Positions 16,149 through 24,017 of a DNA stretch of 64,000 bases are shown one piece after another. Under the pieces are notes generated by a model. That model was given only the letters and a program-made list of their open reading frames with translations. It ran no database searches and was not told the origin of the DNA. This stretch comes from Armatimonadota bacterium (GTDB taxonomy: Bacteria > Armatimonadota > Zipacnadia > Zipacnadales > JABUFB01): NCBI GenBank assembly GCA_013314775.1, contig JABUFB010000014.1:1-64000 (forward strand). Direction: 5' to 3'. Each line of letters opens with the position of its first letter. Position 1 is the stretch's first letter. Position numbers and translations under genes: made by a program.

Positions 16149-18113
16149 CTATGTCCAAAAGAAATACTGTGGCTTGCGGGTGAACATCGCAAGGAGCGAC
16201 CAGAAGCCGCCCACCGCGAATTCGCCCAGCGTAAGCCCGAGAAACAGCGGCAGGCCCCGGCGATAGGCCTTGGGGCCGAGATAGCGCATCACCAGCAGCT
16301 TGATGCCCCAGCCCAGCAGCAGCGGGAGCCAGATGAGGCCCGTGGTCCAGTCCGCGGCAATCGCGTAGCCGATGGGGTGGAACTGCCACCAGACGAACCG
16401 GCAGCGCATGGCCATGAGCAGTGATGCGAAGCCGAACCCCATGGCGATGCCCACCAGTCCCGGCCAGTTGGGGGGAGCCTGGGCACCCATAAACTGTCCC
16501 ACGAGCTGCCAGCCGCCGGGAGAAAGGCGCTTCACGGGTTCACCCATTTGCTCGACGCCCTCGCGGAAGCACAGGTGAAGCAGGGCCCATACCGCGGCGT
16601 AGCAGCCGAGAGTTGTTGCGGCGGCGATAGCCCCGGTGACTCGCTGGGGGCTTGCGCCCAGCATCTCCCCGATTTTCATGCCCTCAAGCTGGTGGGGCAT
16701 GGGTACGCCGGTGTATGCGCGATTGAAACCGAACAACAGCCCCCAGGCGGACATGGTGCGCACCGGCATGCGGCTGGGGCTGATGAAAGTCATGAGAATG
16801 TGGTCCGGCCCGGCGAAATGGAAGCCATGGGTGGGCGCCCCGGCTTCGGCGCGGACTTTGGTAATCGCGGTATTGATCACGAGATATAGCAGCAGATAGA
16901 CCACGCCGATGTACATGGGCATGCCGATGCTGGAAGCGAACAGCGTGGTCAGCACCAGCCCACCGGCGATGACCGCGAAGGCCATCCGGTACTCCACCAC
17001 CTGCGCTCCGTCGATCTCGGTGCGCCGATCTCCGGTGATCTGGGGCCCGTGCCAGACCGATCGCCAGACCGCCGCGAGATGTTTGCGTCCAGCCCACAGG
17101 CCGAAAGCTACCACCGCGAGATAGCTCCCGATCCCCTGCTCGAGCATGAATGGGATGACGCTGCGGCCCGTGGACTGCCAGGGGTACGGGGACGGGTAGC
17201 CTGCTGCCGAGCAGATGAAGCGCTCGAACCGGAACAGCAGGAGAAAGAACCAGGTGGAGAAGGTCAGGTCCGAAGGTAGGAGGTAGGCGATACCGATCAC
17301 GAAGGGGTAGAAGGCGATGCCCGTGGTGGTGAGGGGGCCGTTCCAGCGGGGTGAGAATTGTAGCCAGTTGACCTTCACCTTCAGCAGCGGGATTACCGGG
17401 AAATACATGCTCAGGCCGTTGATGATGTCGATTGCCCCCGAGTTCGCGAACCCCAGCCAGAGCAGATTGTTTCGCCAGATGCTTCGCGGTCCGGGGTTGG
17501 TCATCTCCAGTGGCATGATGACAAGGGGGAAACTGAGCTTCTTGTGCTGTGTCCACTGCCTGCGGATGATGACGTTCACACCCAGGCACATGAGCTGCGT
17601 CAGGGCAATGAAGGTGGCCCAAAGAAGGCCAGGAGCAAGCCACGGACGGTAGTTCTCGGCAAGATAGAGCGACGAATCGCCCTCGTAGAAGTTGCGCACT
17701 GCCACCGGGTCGCCCACCACCGCGTGGGTGGGAAGGTAGGGGATGAGATCGGTGGCCCAGCGGTTGGCATCTGTGGCGTAGCGAAAGGGGTGGGACAGGG
17801 ATGGAATAAGGATCGCCATGAACTGGTCGCCCACTATGCCGCTGGAGGCGCCGATCATCACGTAGATGATGAGCATCTCCATGCGGCTGAAGCAAAGGCG
17901 AGGCGAGACCAGGTGCAGGACTGAGTTGACGGCGATCAGCGCCGCGAGGAGTATTACGGCGTGGAAGAAAACCGATAGATAGGTGGGACGGCCGCCGTAT
18001 ACGTTTTCCATGCCCGCCACCCACAGGCTCACCAGAGGGACGAGAACGAGCCCGAGCACGATTGAGCGGGTGCGGATGTTCTCGGCAGGCTGGGTTGGCG
18101 GCGACACGCTCAA
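16149..18113 (-). CDS. Polytopic DUF6785-like membrane protein, OPT-transporter-like
   Basis: The protein of about 654 residues has some 13-16 hydrophobic helices and recurring motifs such as YVMIGASSGIVGDQFMA, FPLVIMPLEM, KVRAEAGAPTHGFHF and a conserved HPIGYAIAADWTTG near the C-terminus. I recognise this as the family annotated DUF6784/DUF6785 in Armatimonadota and Planctomycetota, with a resemblance to oligopeptide transporters. Substrate unknown. TTG 18113 has GGAGG six bases away. GTG 18107 and ATG 18170 are alternatives. Its position among secreted glycan-degrading proteins suggests uptake of breakdown products, which is inference. Confidence 0.72.
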   Translation of the reverse strand: MSVSPPTQPAENIRTRSIVLGLVLVPLVSLWVAGMENVYGGRPTYLSVFFHAVILLAALIAVNSVLHLVSPRLCFSRMEMLIIYVMIGASSGIVGDQFMAILIPSLSHPFRYATDANRWATDLIPYLPTHAVVGDPVAVRNFYEGDSSLYLAENYRPWLAPGLLWATFIALTQLMCLGVNVIIRRQWTQHKKLSFPLVIMPLEMTNPGPRSIWRNNLLWLGFANSGAIDIINGLSMYFPVIPLLKVKVNWLQFSPRWNGPLTTTGIAFYPFVIGIAYLLPSDLTFSTWFFLLLFRFERFICSAAGYPSPYPWQSTGRSVIPFMLEQGIGSYLAVVAFGLWAGRKHLAAVWRSVWHGPQITGDRRTEIDGAQVVEYRMAFAVIAGGLVLTTLFASSIGMPMYIGVVYLLLYLVINTAITKVRAEAGAPTHGFHFAGPDHILMTFISPSRMPVRTMSAWGLLFGFNRAYTGVPMPHQLEGMKIGEMLGASPQRVTGAIAAATTLGCYAAVWALLHLCFREGVEQMGEPVKRLSPGGWQLVGQFMGAQAPPNWPGLVGIAMGFGFASLLMAMRCRFVWWQFHPIGYAIAADWTTGLIWLPLLLGWGIKLLVMRYLGPKAYRRGLPLFLGLTLGEFAVGGFWSLLAMFTRKPQYFFWT

Positions 18114-18201
18114 GCGACACCTCCGGGCAACACTGGGAGCCAGGGGCACGGAACACGGACGTCCAATCATACCCCGCTGCGGGTGGCTGATGCAACGATC
18201 T

Positions 18202-18303
18202 GTGGCGGCAGGCCAGGACCATCGGTTCCCTGGGAGACGTGCTGGCTGAGACCGAATTCGCGTTCAGCATGCCCTTCGCCCTGAGCCCTTGCCTCGCAGC
18301 CCG
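18202..18303. repeat. Dispersed intergenic repeat, copy A
   Basis: About 100 bases here align with 23480-23579 at roughly 75% identity, including the shared run TGCCCTTCGCCCTG and GAATTC followed by TTCAGC. Both copies lie in the same orientation in gene-free DNA, upstream of a minus-strand gene. The shared reverse-strand reading (QGEGHAE.EF.LS.H) is seen only over this block and has no family match I know, so I treat it as a repeat and not a gene. The rest of 18114-18500 holds nothing I can identify. Confidence 0.65.
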
Positions 18304-18504
18304 CTTCGCGGGCTGTGAGCCAAAAGGCCCACCCGTGAGATGCCAACACGCCATCAACTCGCTCGGCCAGCTGAGCCCATACCAGACAGGGAAAATGCCT
18401 GACCCCGGCAGGACCGCACACCCTCGAGCCGGCGGGCAGACGGTCAGAGCGGATGAACGCGGCAGGTACCAGCACTTTCAGTCCGGCGGAGGTCATGCCG
18501 ATCC

Positions 18505-18708
18505 ATACCTGAAGTGCACACGACCCTCATGGGAGCGCGGTCGGTGGAAGAAGTCGAGAAGAATGTGGCGGCGGTAGAATCGGGGCCGCTGCCGGCTGAG
18601 ATTCACGCACGACGGGGTGAGATCACCGCGACGGTGCCCATCCGGCTCATGGACGAACCCTTCGGGTGGGAATTTGGGGGATTCAGGGGCCCGGGCATCG
18701 CGCGGTAG
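18505..18708 (+). pseudogene. Aldo/keto reductase C-terminal remnant
   Basis: The frame reads MGARSVEEVEKNV, then ESGPLPAEIH and ends PFGWEFGGFRGPGIAR before a stop. This is the C-terminal cofactor-binding end of aldo/keto reductases, where a GARS-type loop and GPLP helix contact NADP. The remaining ~270 residues of the usual ~320 are missing, and the sequence upstream in all frames is unrelated. No credible start or ribosome site exists, so it is a decayed fragment and probably the end of a gene lost by deletion or recombination. Confidence 0.72.
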
Positions 18709-18720
18709 CCCGCCCTCTGG

Positions 18721-21162
18721 CTATTCGAGTTCGAGCAGCAGGATGCCCCACTGGTCCACTCGCGGGATCACAATGCGCGTTCGCCCGGGGAGTGGATCGA
18801 CGACCGCAGCCTCCGGTTCATGCCCGGGCGCGTGGAAACTAGCCGAGTGTATCTGTGCGCCTCCCAGGAACGAGTTGCGCAGAGCTACGGACAGGTATCT
18901 CAACGGCGCGACCGCGCCCGAGCCGGGCATGCGGTTGCGATTGAGAATGTGGCAGGCAATGCGCCGGTCGGTGCCCCCGGCGGGTGCGCGCAGAAGGCAG
19001 TAGATTTCCTGCGGCCCCCAGAGCTCGACGGGTGACACCTGAAGCAGGAGACGGTCCGACACCTGGTGGTCGAGCAAGACCGGGACCGCATTGCGCGCTG
19101 CTTCGAGTGCCCTCGTGTCGGCTTCGGGGAGAGCGTCCGGGTCGCAGGCGAGGACGACCAAGTCCACGGTCTGGAGTTCTTCGGGCGTCAGGTGCTGCTC
19201 GAAGCACGATCTTCCCGAAGGAAACAGGCGGAAAGGCACCTGAGACGCCAGCAACCGCGAGACAATCCGCTGGGTGCGATGCCTGTCATAGCGGTCTGTG
19301 TCGATGACCACGCCCACAGTGGCTACCGTCTCGAAGCCGTCAAGGAGCGCCGCATTCCCCCGCACGAAGCTGTACAGGTCGCCGTAGTCCTCCAGTTTCC
19401 CGAAATGCCGATCTTTCCCTGGTCCCATCCAGATGTCCCAGGGCACGAGAGTGAAGTGCCCCAGGGCGTAGGTGGCTGCGATCTCGGCGCGAGTGTCCAG
19501 GACGTTGTGGGGAAAGGGCGAGACAACCTGCCATGTCGCGAGGGCATCGGCCGCCCGGGCGCAGATGGCCAAGTCGGGCAGGGCTTCGGACCATGTCTCC
19601 CCGATCAGGAAGTCGAATTCATCCGCCAGGAAGTTGGTTTGCTGTGACGGGGTTTGCAGATTGGAGTTCGCCGACAGCGGCACCCGGCGTCCCGCGTGAG
19701 CGTCCATCTGCTCTCGCAGCCAGAGGAAAAACGAGCGCACCGATTTCCGCTGGAAGTCCTCGAAGAGCGGTGTCCCGGGCAGTTCACGACGGCGGGCCTT
19801 GTAGTCGGCGGCCGTGGAAATGCCCTGCTCGCGCAGGTGGGCGCGATAGTCGTAACCTTCGAGGGACTCGGCGCCGATCTCCCGGCGCTTGTCAATTGGC
19901 ACCGTCCCCAGGTATTCGCGGAAGGCTTCCATGCAGCGGTCGCACATGCACCCGCCGCCCCAACTGTGGGCGCTGACGATGAGGGCCCAATCGTCGAACT
20001 GCATCCAATCAACGCCGGCATCCAGTGTCTTGCGGGCGGCGGCCAGGACGGCCTCCCGGTATGCGGGCTGGTTGTTGCATCCCCATTTCACCGGGTTCTT
20101 CGGGTCGAACGTCGTCATCCACGGCGCCACGAGCTTTGTTCCGTCCAGGTCGACGCAGTAGGCCGACAGGTCGTCGGTGCGGGGGATGGAGTTGATCGCT
20201 CCCTGCACCGTCCTGCCTTCGGCGCGCAGCTTCTGGACATAGGAGCCATCGTTTGTGTAGACCCAGACGACCCGGTTCGCGCCGAAGGAGCGGATCACAT
20301 CGGGCGCTTCCGGGCGATTCCAGCGGGTGGAGAAGAACACATCAGAGCGGTGGATGTCGGGCGCTTGCGGGCGGATCTGGCGAATCGCGCAATCGAAGAC
20401 GGTGCGCGTCCGGGGGCGATCCTGCGCGTGCATGGCAGTCACCTGCTCCGGGGAGAGCGCCGTGTTGAAGATCCGCACATTGTCCATGAGGCCCTTGAAG
20501 GGGCGGATGCCGTCGAGGTTACCGATGTCTACTCGCGCCCCCATGGCGTCGGGTTCGGGCGGCGACTCCCAGGTTGCCACTGACATGGGGCTTTCCCCGG
20601 GCCGAGCGAGATACATCACTGATTTGCCTGCATCGAAGTCGGTGGAGACCGCGACAAAGGACCACTCATTGGACGGCACGGGAGCGGATTCTGGGGGCAT
20701 GGGCAGGAAGTAGTCCTTGCCCTCACGCTTGAGCTTGAAAGTGATCCTGCCGCCGCTGAACCACAGGTCCCAGGCTGCCGAGAAGAGCAGCCGGGCGGGG
20801 CCTTCGGTTTGAACCGGCAAGAACCACGTGCTGATGGTAAAGTTGCGCAGGGCGGCGAGGTTCGGATGCTCATACACAATAGCGCCGCCTGCCTTGTCGG
20901 TTCCGGATCCTCCCGATCGTGAGCTTGCCTCGAAGGAGATCCCCATCCCGCGCACTCCCGGAGCGAACACGGGGCCTTCGCCCGGCACATACTCCTTCAG
21001 TTCGCCCTCACCCCCGAGAGCTCCGCTGTTGCGCAGGTCGCCGTTGAGAGCGAACTCCACCAGGGGCGCAGGCACGGCCTGTTCAGCGAGTGTGAACGCG
21101 AACACAAGCAACACAGTGGTGAATCCCGCCCTGTGCAGCACTGTTTTCCGTGTCAACCGCAT
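18721..21162 (-). CDS. Secreted LamG-domain glycosidase-like protein
   Basis: The 813-residue product has a signal peptide (FTTVLLVFAFTLAEQAVPA). Residues about 30-240 form a LamG/concanavalin-like domain: NFTISTWFLPV, LFSAAWDLWFSGG, NEWSFVAVSTDF, GLMDNVRIFNTALSPEQV. From about 265 an aromatic-rich barrel follows (FFSTRWNRPEAPDVIRSFG, GVDWMQFDDWAL, a GGGCMCDRC cluster, PLSANSNLQT, FDFLIGETWSEA), like uncharacterised GH-A-type glycosidases. The DD and GETW acids are candidate catalytic residues. GAAGGGGA supports ATG 21162. Its start codon lies within the last ten bases of the upstream PAP2 gene, so translation is probably coupled. Confidence 0.78.
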   Translation of the reverse strand: MRLTRKTVLHRAGFTTVLLVFAFTLAEQAVPAPLVEFALNGDLRNSGALGGEGELKEYVPGEGPVFAPGVRGMGISFEASSRSGGSGTDKAGGAIVYEHPNLAALRNFTISTWFLPVQTEGPARLLFSAAWDLWFSGGRITFKLKREGKDYFLPMPPESAPVPSNEWSFVAVSTDFDAGKSVMYLARPGESPMSVATWESPPEPDAMGARVDIGNLDGIRPFKGLMDNVRIFNTALSPEQVTAMHAQDRPRTRTVFDCAIRQIRPQAPDIHRSDVFFSTRWNRPEAPDVIRSFGANRVVWVYTNDGSYVQKLRAEGRTVQGAINSIPRTDDLSAYCVDLDGTKLVAPWMTTFDPKNPVKWGCNNQPAYREAVLAAARKTLDAGVDWMQFDDWALIVSAHSWGGGCMCDRCMEAFREYLGTVPIDKRREIGAESLEGYDYRAHLREQGISTAADYKARRRELPGTPLFEDFQRKSVRSFFLWLREQMDAHAGRRVPLSANSNLQTPSQQTNFLADEFDFLIGETWSEALPDLAICARAADALATWQVVSPFPHNVLDTRAEIAATYALGHFTLVPWDIWMGPGKDRHFGKLEDYGDLYSFVRGNAALLDGFETVATVGVVIDTDRYDRHRTQRIVSRLLASQVPFRLFPSGRSCFEQHLTPEELQTVDLVVLACDPDALPEADTRALEAARNAVPVLLDHQVSDRLLLQVSPVELWGPQEIYCLLRAPAGGTDRRIACHILNRNRMPGSGAVAPLRYLSVALRNSFLGGAQIHSASFHAPGHEPEAAVVDPLPGRTRIVIPRVDQWGILLLELE

Positions 21163-22031
21163 TGCGCATCCCCTTCATTGGGGCGAGGTGGGCTGTCTGC
21201 TGTGGCAGGGCGCCATCCCCGTGCGTGTACCCAGGCCAAGATAATCTGCCCCACGAGCAACCCGATGAGCAGACCTCCGGCGACATCACCGGGGAAATGT
21301 TTGGCCGCCGCCAGCCGCTGGACCATGGCGATGGCCGGGAACACGAACAGCCAGGAAAGCGACGATGGCCGGCCCAGCATGCCCCACAGAACCAGGACCA
21401 GGGCGGCAGTCACCAGCACGTCGCCGGAGGGAAATGAGTGCCACTCGCTCGCGTCCAGCTGAACGGCCAGGGTCGGGCGTGGCTCATCCATGGCGGTGGG
21501 CCTGGGTCTGCGGACAGCCGCTTTCAAACCGGTTGTGATGAGAGTGGCGAGGACGAAGGTCAACAGGAGCCAGCGGCACACGGTGAGATATCGTGCGCGG
21601 CTGGCTCCGGTAGAGCGGATCAGACTGGCGCAGAGACATGCTATGAGAAAGAAACCGGGCAGGCCGATCAGGGCGATCATTGCATCCTTGCCGTCAGGGG
21701 ACAGAACCGCCCACACGAGATAGGCGGTAGCGGAGAGGGTTGCGGCGACGATCCCGAGCAGGCGTACGGCCCACCGCGAACAGACGACGCCGCCCAGCAA
21801 AGCTGCCAGGAGCACGGGCCCCTGCACCCCTCCAGCCCCGGTGTAGCCCAGGGTCATCTGGAACTGAGGCAAGGGGGGTACCTGTCGGTTCGCCAGGCAC
21901 CAGCGGCCCACGGGCTCATCAACAAACAGCATGAGCAGCGCCACGGCGGCCGCGCCGAGAAGCCAGGGGGCAAGGGCAGCGATGGTTTGGAGTGCGGACT
22001 GTCCGGGATGATTTGGAGGTCTCGGTGTCAT
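21153..22031 (-). CDS. PAP2 family membrane phosphatase with PSGD in place of PSGH
   Basis: The product of about 292 residues has six membrane segments and the three PAP2 motifs: KAAVRRPRP (K-x6-RP), SFPSGDV, and QRLAAAKHFPGD (R-x5-H-x3-D). The family removes phosphate from lipid phosphates such as undecaprenyl pyrophosphate or phosphatidate at the membrane. The second motif normally ends in His, which assists leaving-group departure. Here it is Asp, and the Ser of the third motif is Gln. The nucleophilic His is retained. Start at ATG 22031 is tentative because no strong ribosome site precedes it. Overlaps the LamG gene by ten bases. Confidence 0.82.
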   Translation of the reverse strand: MTPRPPNHPGQSALQTIAALAPWLLGAAAVALLMLFVDEPVGRWCLANRQVPPLPQFQMTLGYTGAGGVQGPVLLAALLGGVVCSRWAVRLLGIVAATLSATAYLVWAVLSPDGKDAMIALIGLPGFFLIACLCASLIRSTGASRARYLTVCRWLLLTFVLATLITTGLKAAVRRPRPTAMDEPRPTLAVQLDASEWHSFPSGDVLVTAALVLVLWGMLGRPSSLSWLFVFPAIAMVQRLAAAKHFPGDVAGGLLIGLLVGQIILAWVHARGWRPATADSPPRPNEGDAQCG

Positions 22032-22151
22032 GGTGGTGACATTCACCCACAGACGCCGCCCGACCTGCCCATGCCCGCAAGCAAGTCGGGCTGGAGCATC
22101 CATGTGCGCCAGCCCGAGCGATTGCGCGATAACGGCTGATGGCCTGTTGCC

Positions 22152-23288
22152 TCAGCGCTCCTCTATGGGTGTGACCTGCAGGTCCACCGGGCCCGAGTAG
22201 TGGCTGAGGGGGCGGATAAGCTTGTTATTGGACCACTGCTCGAGAACGTGGGCCGTCCAGCCGACCATGCGAGCAATGGCGAAGATGCAGGTATACAGGT
22301 CGTTGTCGATACCCAGCATATGATAGACGGATGCCGAGTAGAAGTCCACGTTGGGGCAAAGGCCCTTCTCCTCGAACACCACCTGTTCCACGGCTTCGGA
22401 GATCTCAGCCCACTGAGGCTGTCCCACGTGGTCACCCAGTTCCCGGCACCAGCGGCGCAGCACGGCGGCTCTCGGGTCCTCCACCTTGTAGACGCGGTGG
22501 CCGAAGCCCATGATCCGCTCCTTGCGTTCGAGTTTCCCGAGCACCCATTCGCGAGCGTTCTCCGGCTTCCCGATCTCGCGCAGCATGCTCATAACGCGCA
22601 TGTTCGCGCCACCGTGCAGAGGACCGCGCAGTGCGCCGATTGCGGCGGTGATTGCCGAGAACATGTCGGACAATGTGGCGGCGGTGACTCGGGCTGCGAA
22701 TGTTGAGGCGTTGAAGCCATGTTCCGCATGGAGGGTCAGGCAGTTGTCGAAAATGCGGACCTCAAGGTCTTCGGGATACTCTCCGCGAATACCGTGAAGG
22801 AAGTTGCCCGCGTGGGACAGGCCCGGGTCCGACGGCACGGGTTCCAGACCTCTGCGGTAGCGTTGGTAGGCCGCCACGATGCTCGGGGCCTTGGCAGTGA
22901 GGGTCAGGGCGAGCTCGAAATTGGTCTCGGCGCTATGACTTTCGGCGCGGGGGTCGTACAGGCCGAGCGCGGACACAGCGGTGCGCAGTACGGACATGGG
23001 CGCGGCGTGGTGCGGAAAGTGGCCCAGGAGCTCGAGCATGGGAAGGGTGAGCGCACTCTCCGCCACGAGCTTGTCTCGCAGCTCATCCAGCTCAGAGGCT
23101 GTGGGCAGAGCGCCATGCCAGAGCAGATGGGCGACCTCCTCGAAGCAGCAGTTTTCGGCAAGATCCTGGACCCGATACCCCCGGTAGATCAGGTTCCCTG
23201 CCTGCCCGTCGATATGGCAGATGGCGGAATTGGCCACGACGACGTTCGCAAGCCCCTCGCGGACCTCGGTTCCTCCTTGGTCGGTCAT
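22152..23288 (-). CDS. gltA: Citrate synthase
   Basis: The 378-residue enzyme condenses acetyl-CoA with oxaloacetate (or, in the methylcitrate branch, propionyl-CoA). The motifs are in order: IYRGYRVQDLAE near the N-terminus, LHAEHGFNAS, LHGGANM with the first catalytic His, GFGHRVYK with the second, and NVDFYSASVYHMLGI with the catalytic Asp. Length matches the short Gram-positive/archaeal-type synthases. Start is uncertain. ATG 23288 begins the conserved region but has no clear ribosome site, and in-frame starts at 23360 and 23393 exist. A good minus-strand promoter lies at 23441-23469. Confidence 0.93.
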   Translation of the reverse strand: MTDQGGTEVREGLANVVVANSAICHIDGQAGNLIYRGYRVQDLAENCCFEEVAHLLWHGALPTASELDELRDKLVAESALTLPMLELLGHFPHHAAPMSVLRTAVSALGLYDPRAESHSAETNFELALTLTAKAPSIVAAYQRYRRGLEPVPSDPGLSHAGNFLHGIRGEYPEDLEVRIFDNCLTLHAEHGFNASTFAARVTAATLSDMFSAITAAIGALRGPLHGGANMRVMSMLREIGKPENAREWVLGKLERKERIMGFGHRVYKVEDPRAAVLRRWCRELGDHVGQPQWAEISEAVEQVVFEEKGLCPNVDFYSASVYHMLGIDNDLYTCIFAIARMVGWTAHVLEQWSNNKLIRPLSHYSGPVDLQVTPIEER

Positions 23289-23440
23289 GCTCTCTGACAC
23301 CCGCTTTCTGGCAGGCGCGCTGGTCGGCGCCCGGATATCCGACAGACTGGTTGCACGCATGATAATCGTGCACTTGACAGCAGAAAAAAGCACACCCTCC
23401 CGGCATTTGCACGGGGGGGTGAGACTGTTCGCGCATGTTC

Positions 23441-23469
23441 ATTATACTTTGGCGGCGCCTGGGTGACAA
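23441..23469 (-). promoter_or_regulatory. Sigma-70-type promoter for citrate synthase
   Basis: On the minus strand TTGTCA (23464-23469, 5 of 6 to consensus) is followed after 17 bases by a perfect TATAAT (23441-23446). Transcription would begin near 23434, leaving a leader of about 145 bases if translation starts at 23288 or about 40 if it starts at the GTG at 23393. Confidence 0.65.
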
Positions 23470-23479
23470 GGTAGGGCGT

Positions 23480-23579
23480 GGGGTGCGGCAGGAGCAACGG
23501 GCCTATGGGATGCGTGCCGGCTCAGGCAGAATTCCCATTCAGCGTGCCCTTCGCCCTGCGCCGTTGCCCCACAGCCCGC
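23480..23579. repeat. Dispersed intergenic repeat, copy B
   Basis: This matches copy A at 18202-18303 in the same orientation over about 100 bases, with long shared runs around the TTCAGC and TGCCCTTCGCCCTG segments. It lies inside the 700-base gap between citrate synthase and the hydrogenase operon. From its end to about 23840 I find no gene, hairpin or promoter I can support. Confidence 0.65.
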
Positions 23580-23849
23580 GGAGCGAGGGACAGTCTGTAG
23601 CCTCAGGCGGAAGCAGCCGGATTGCCGCCGCGCGAGACAGCGGGACAGGTACCGAACAGGGCGCGCGGATGGTCTCGGCAGGTCGAGATGCGCTCGGGAC
23701 GGCGATAGATGGCGCGCAGGTGGCTGCAGCGATGAAATGCACTTCGTGGGTGCTGTCTGATCTATCGGGGCTCCGCCTGACTTCTGGGGGAATGGGCTGC
23801 GCCCGGGCAAGCGGGCCAATGGGAGCGCGGAAAAAAGGGGGCGCAGGCA

Positions 23850-23879
23850 TTGACAGGTGGGAGGGTTTGTGTCAATATT
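23850..23879 (+). promoter_or_regulatory. Possible distal promoter of the hydrogenase operon
   Basis: A perfect TTGACA at 23850-23855 is followed after 18 bases by AATATT (4 of 6 to TATAAT). It lies 140 bases upstream of hydA in the only AT-richer part of the gap. TTGTGT at 23867-23872, inside the spacer, resembles a Rex half-site. Confidence 0.4.
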
Positions 23880-23969
23880 CGGGTGTCCTAACAGCGCAGG
23901 TCAGAAGTGACGCGAGCACAGGCTGGCTCGCTGAAAAGCGGCCAGCCATAATCGTGTGCCGGGACCAGA

Positions 23970-23987
23970 TTGCGCAATATTTCACAA
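23970..23987 (+). promoter_or_regulatory. Putative Rex operator upstream of hydA
   Basis: TTGCGC-AATATT-TCACAA has the exact 18-base geometry of Rex sites (TTGTGA-N6-TCACAA). The right half is perfect and the left half matches 4 of 6. Rex is the NADH/NAD+-sensing repressor that controls fermentation and hydrogenase genes in Clostridia and Thermotogae. The site ends 30 bases before the hydA start, where a bound repressor could block initiation. No rex gene is in this window. Confidence 0.6.
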
Positions 23988-24017
23988 AGTCGCTATGCAA
24001 ATGCAAGGTGAACGCTG

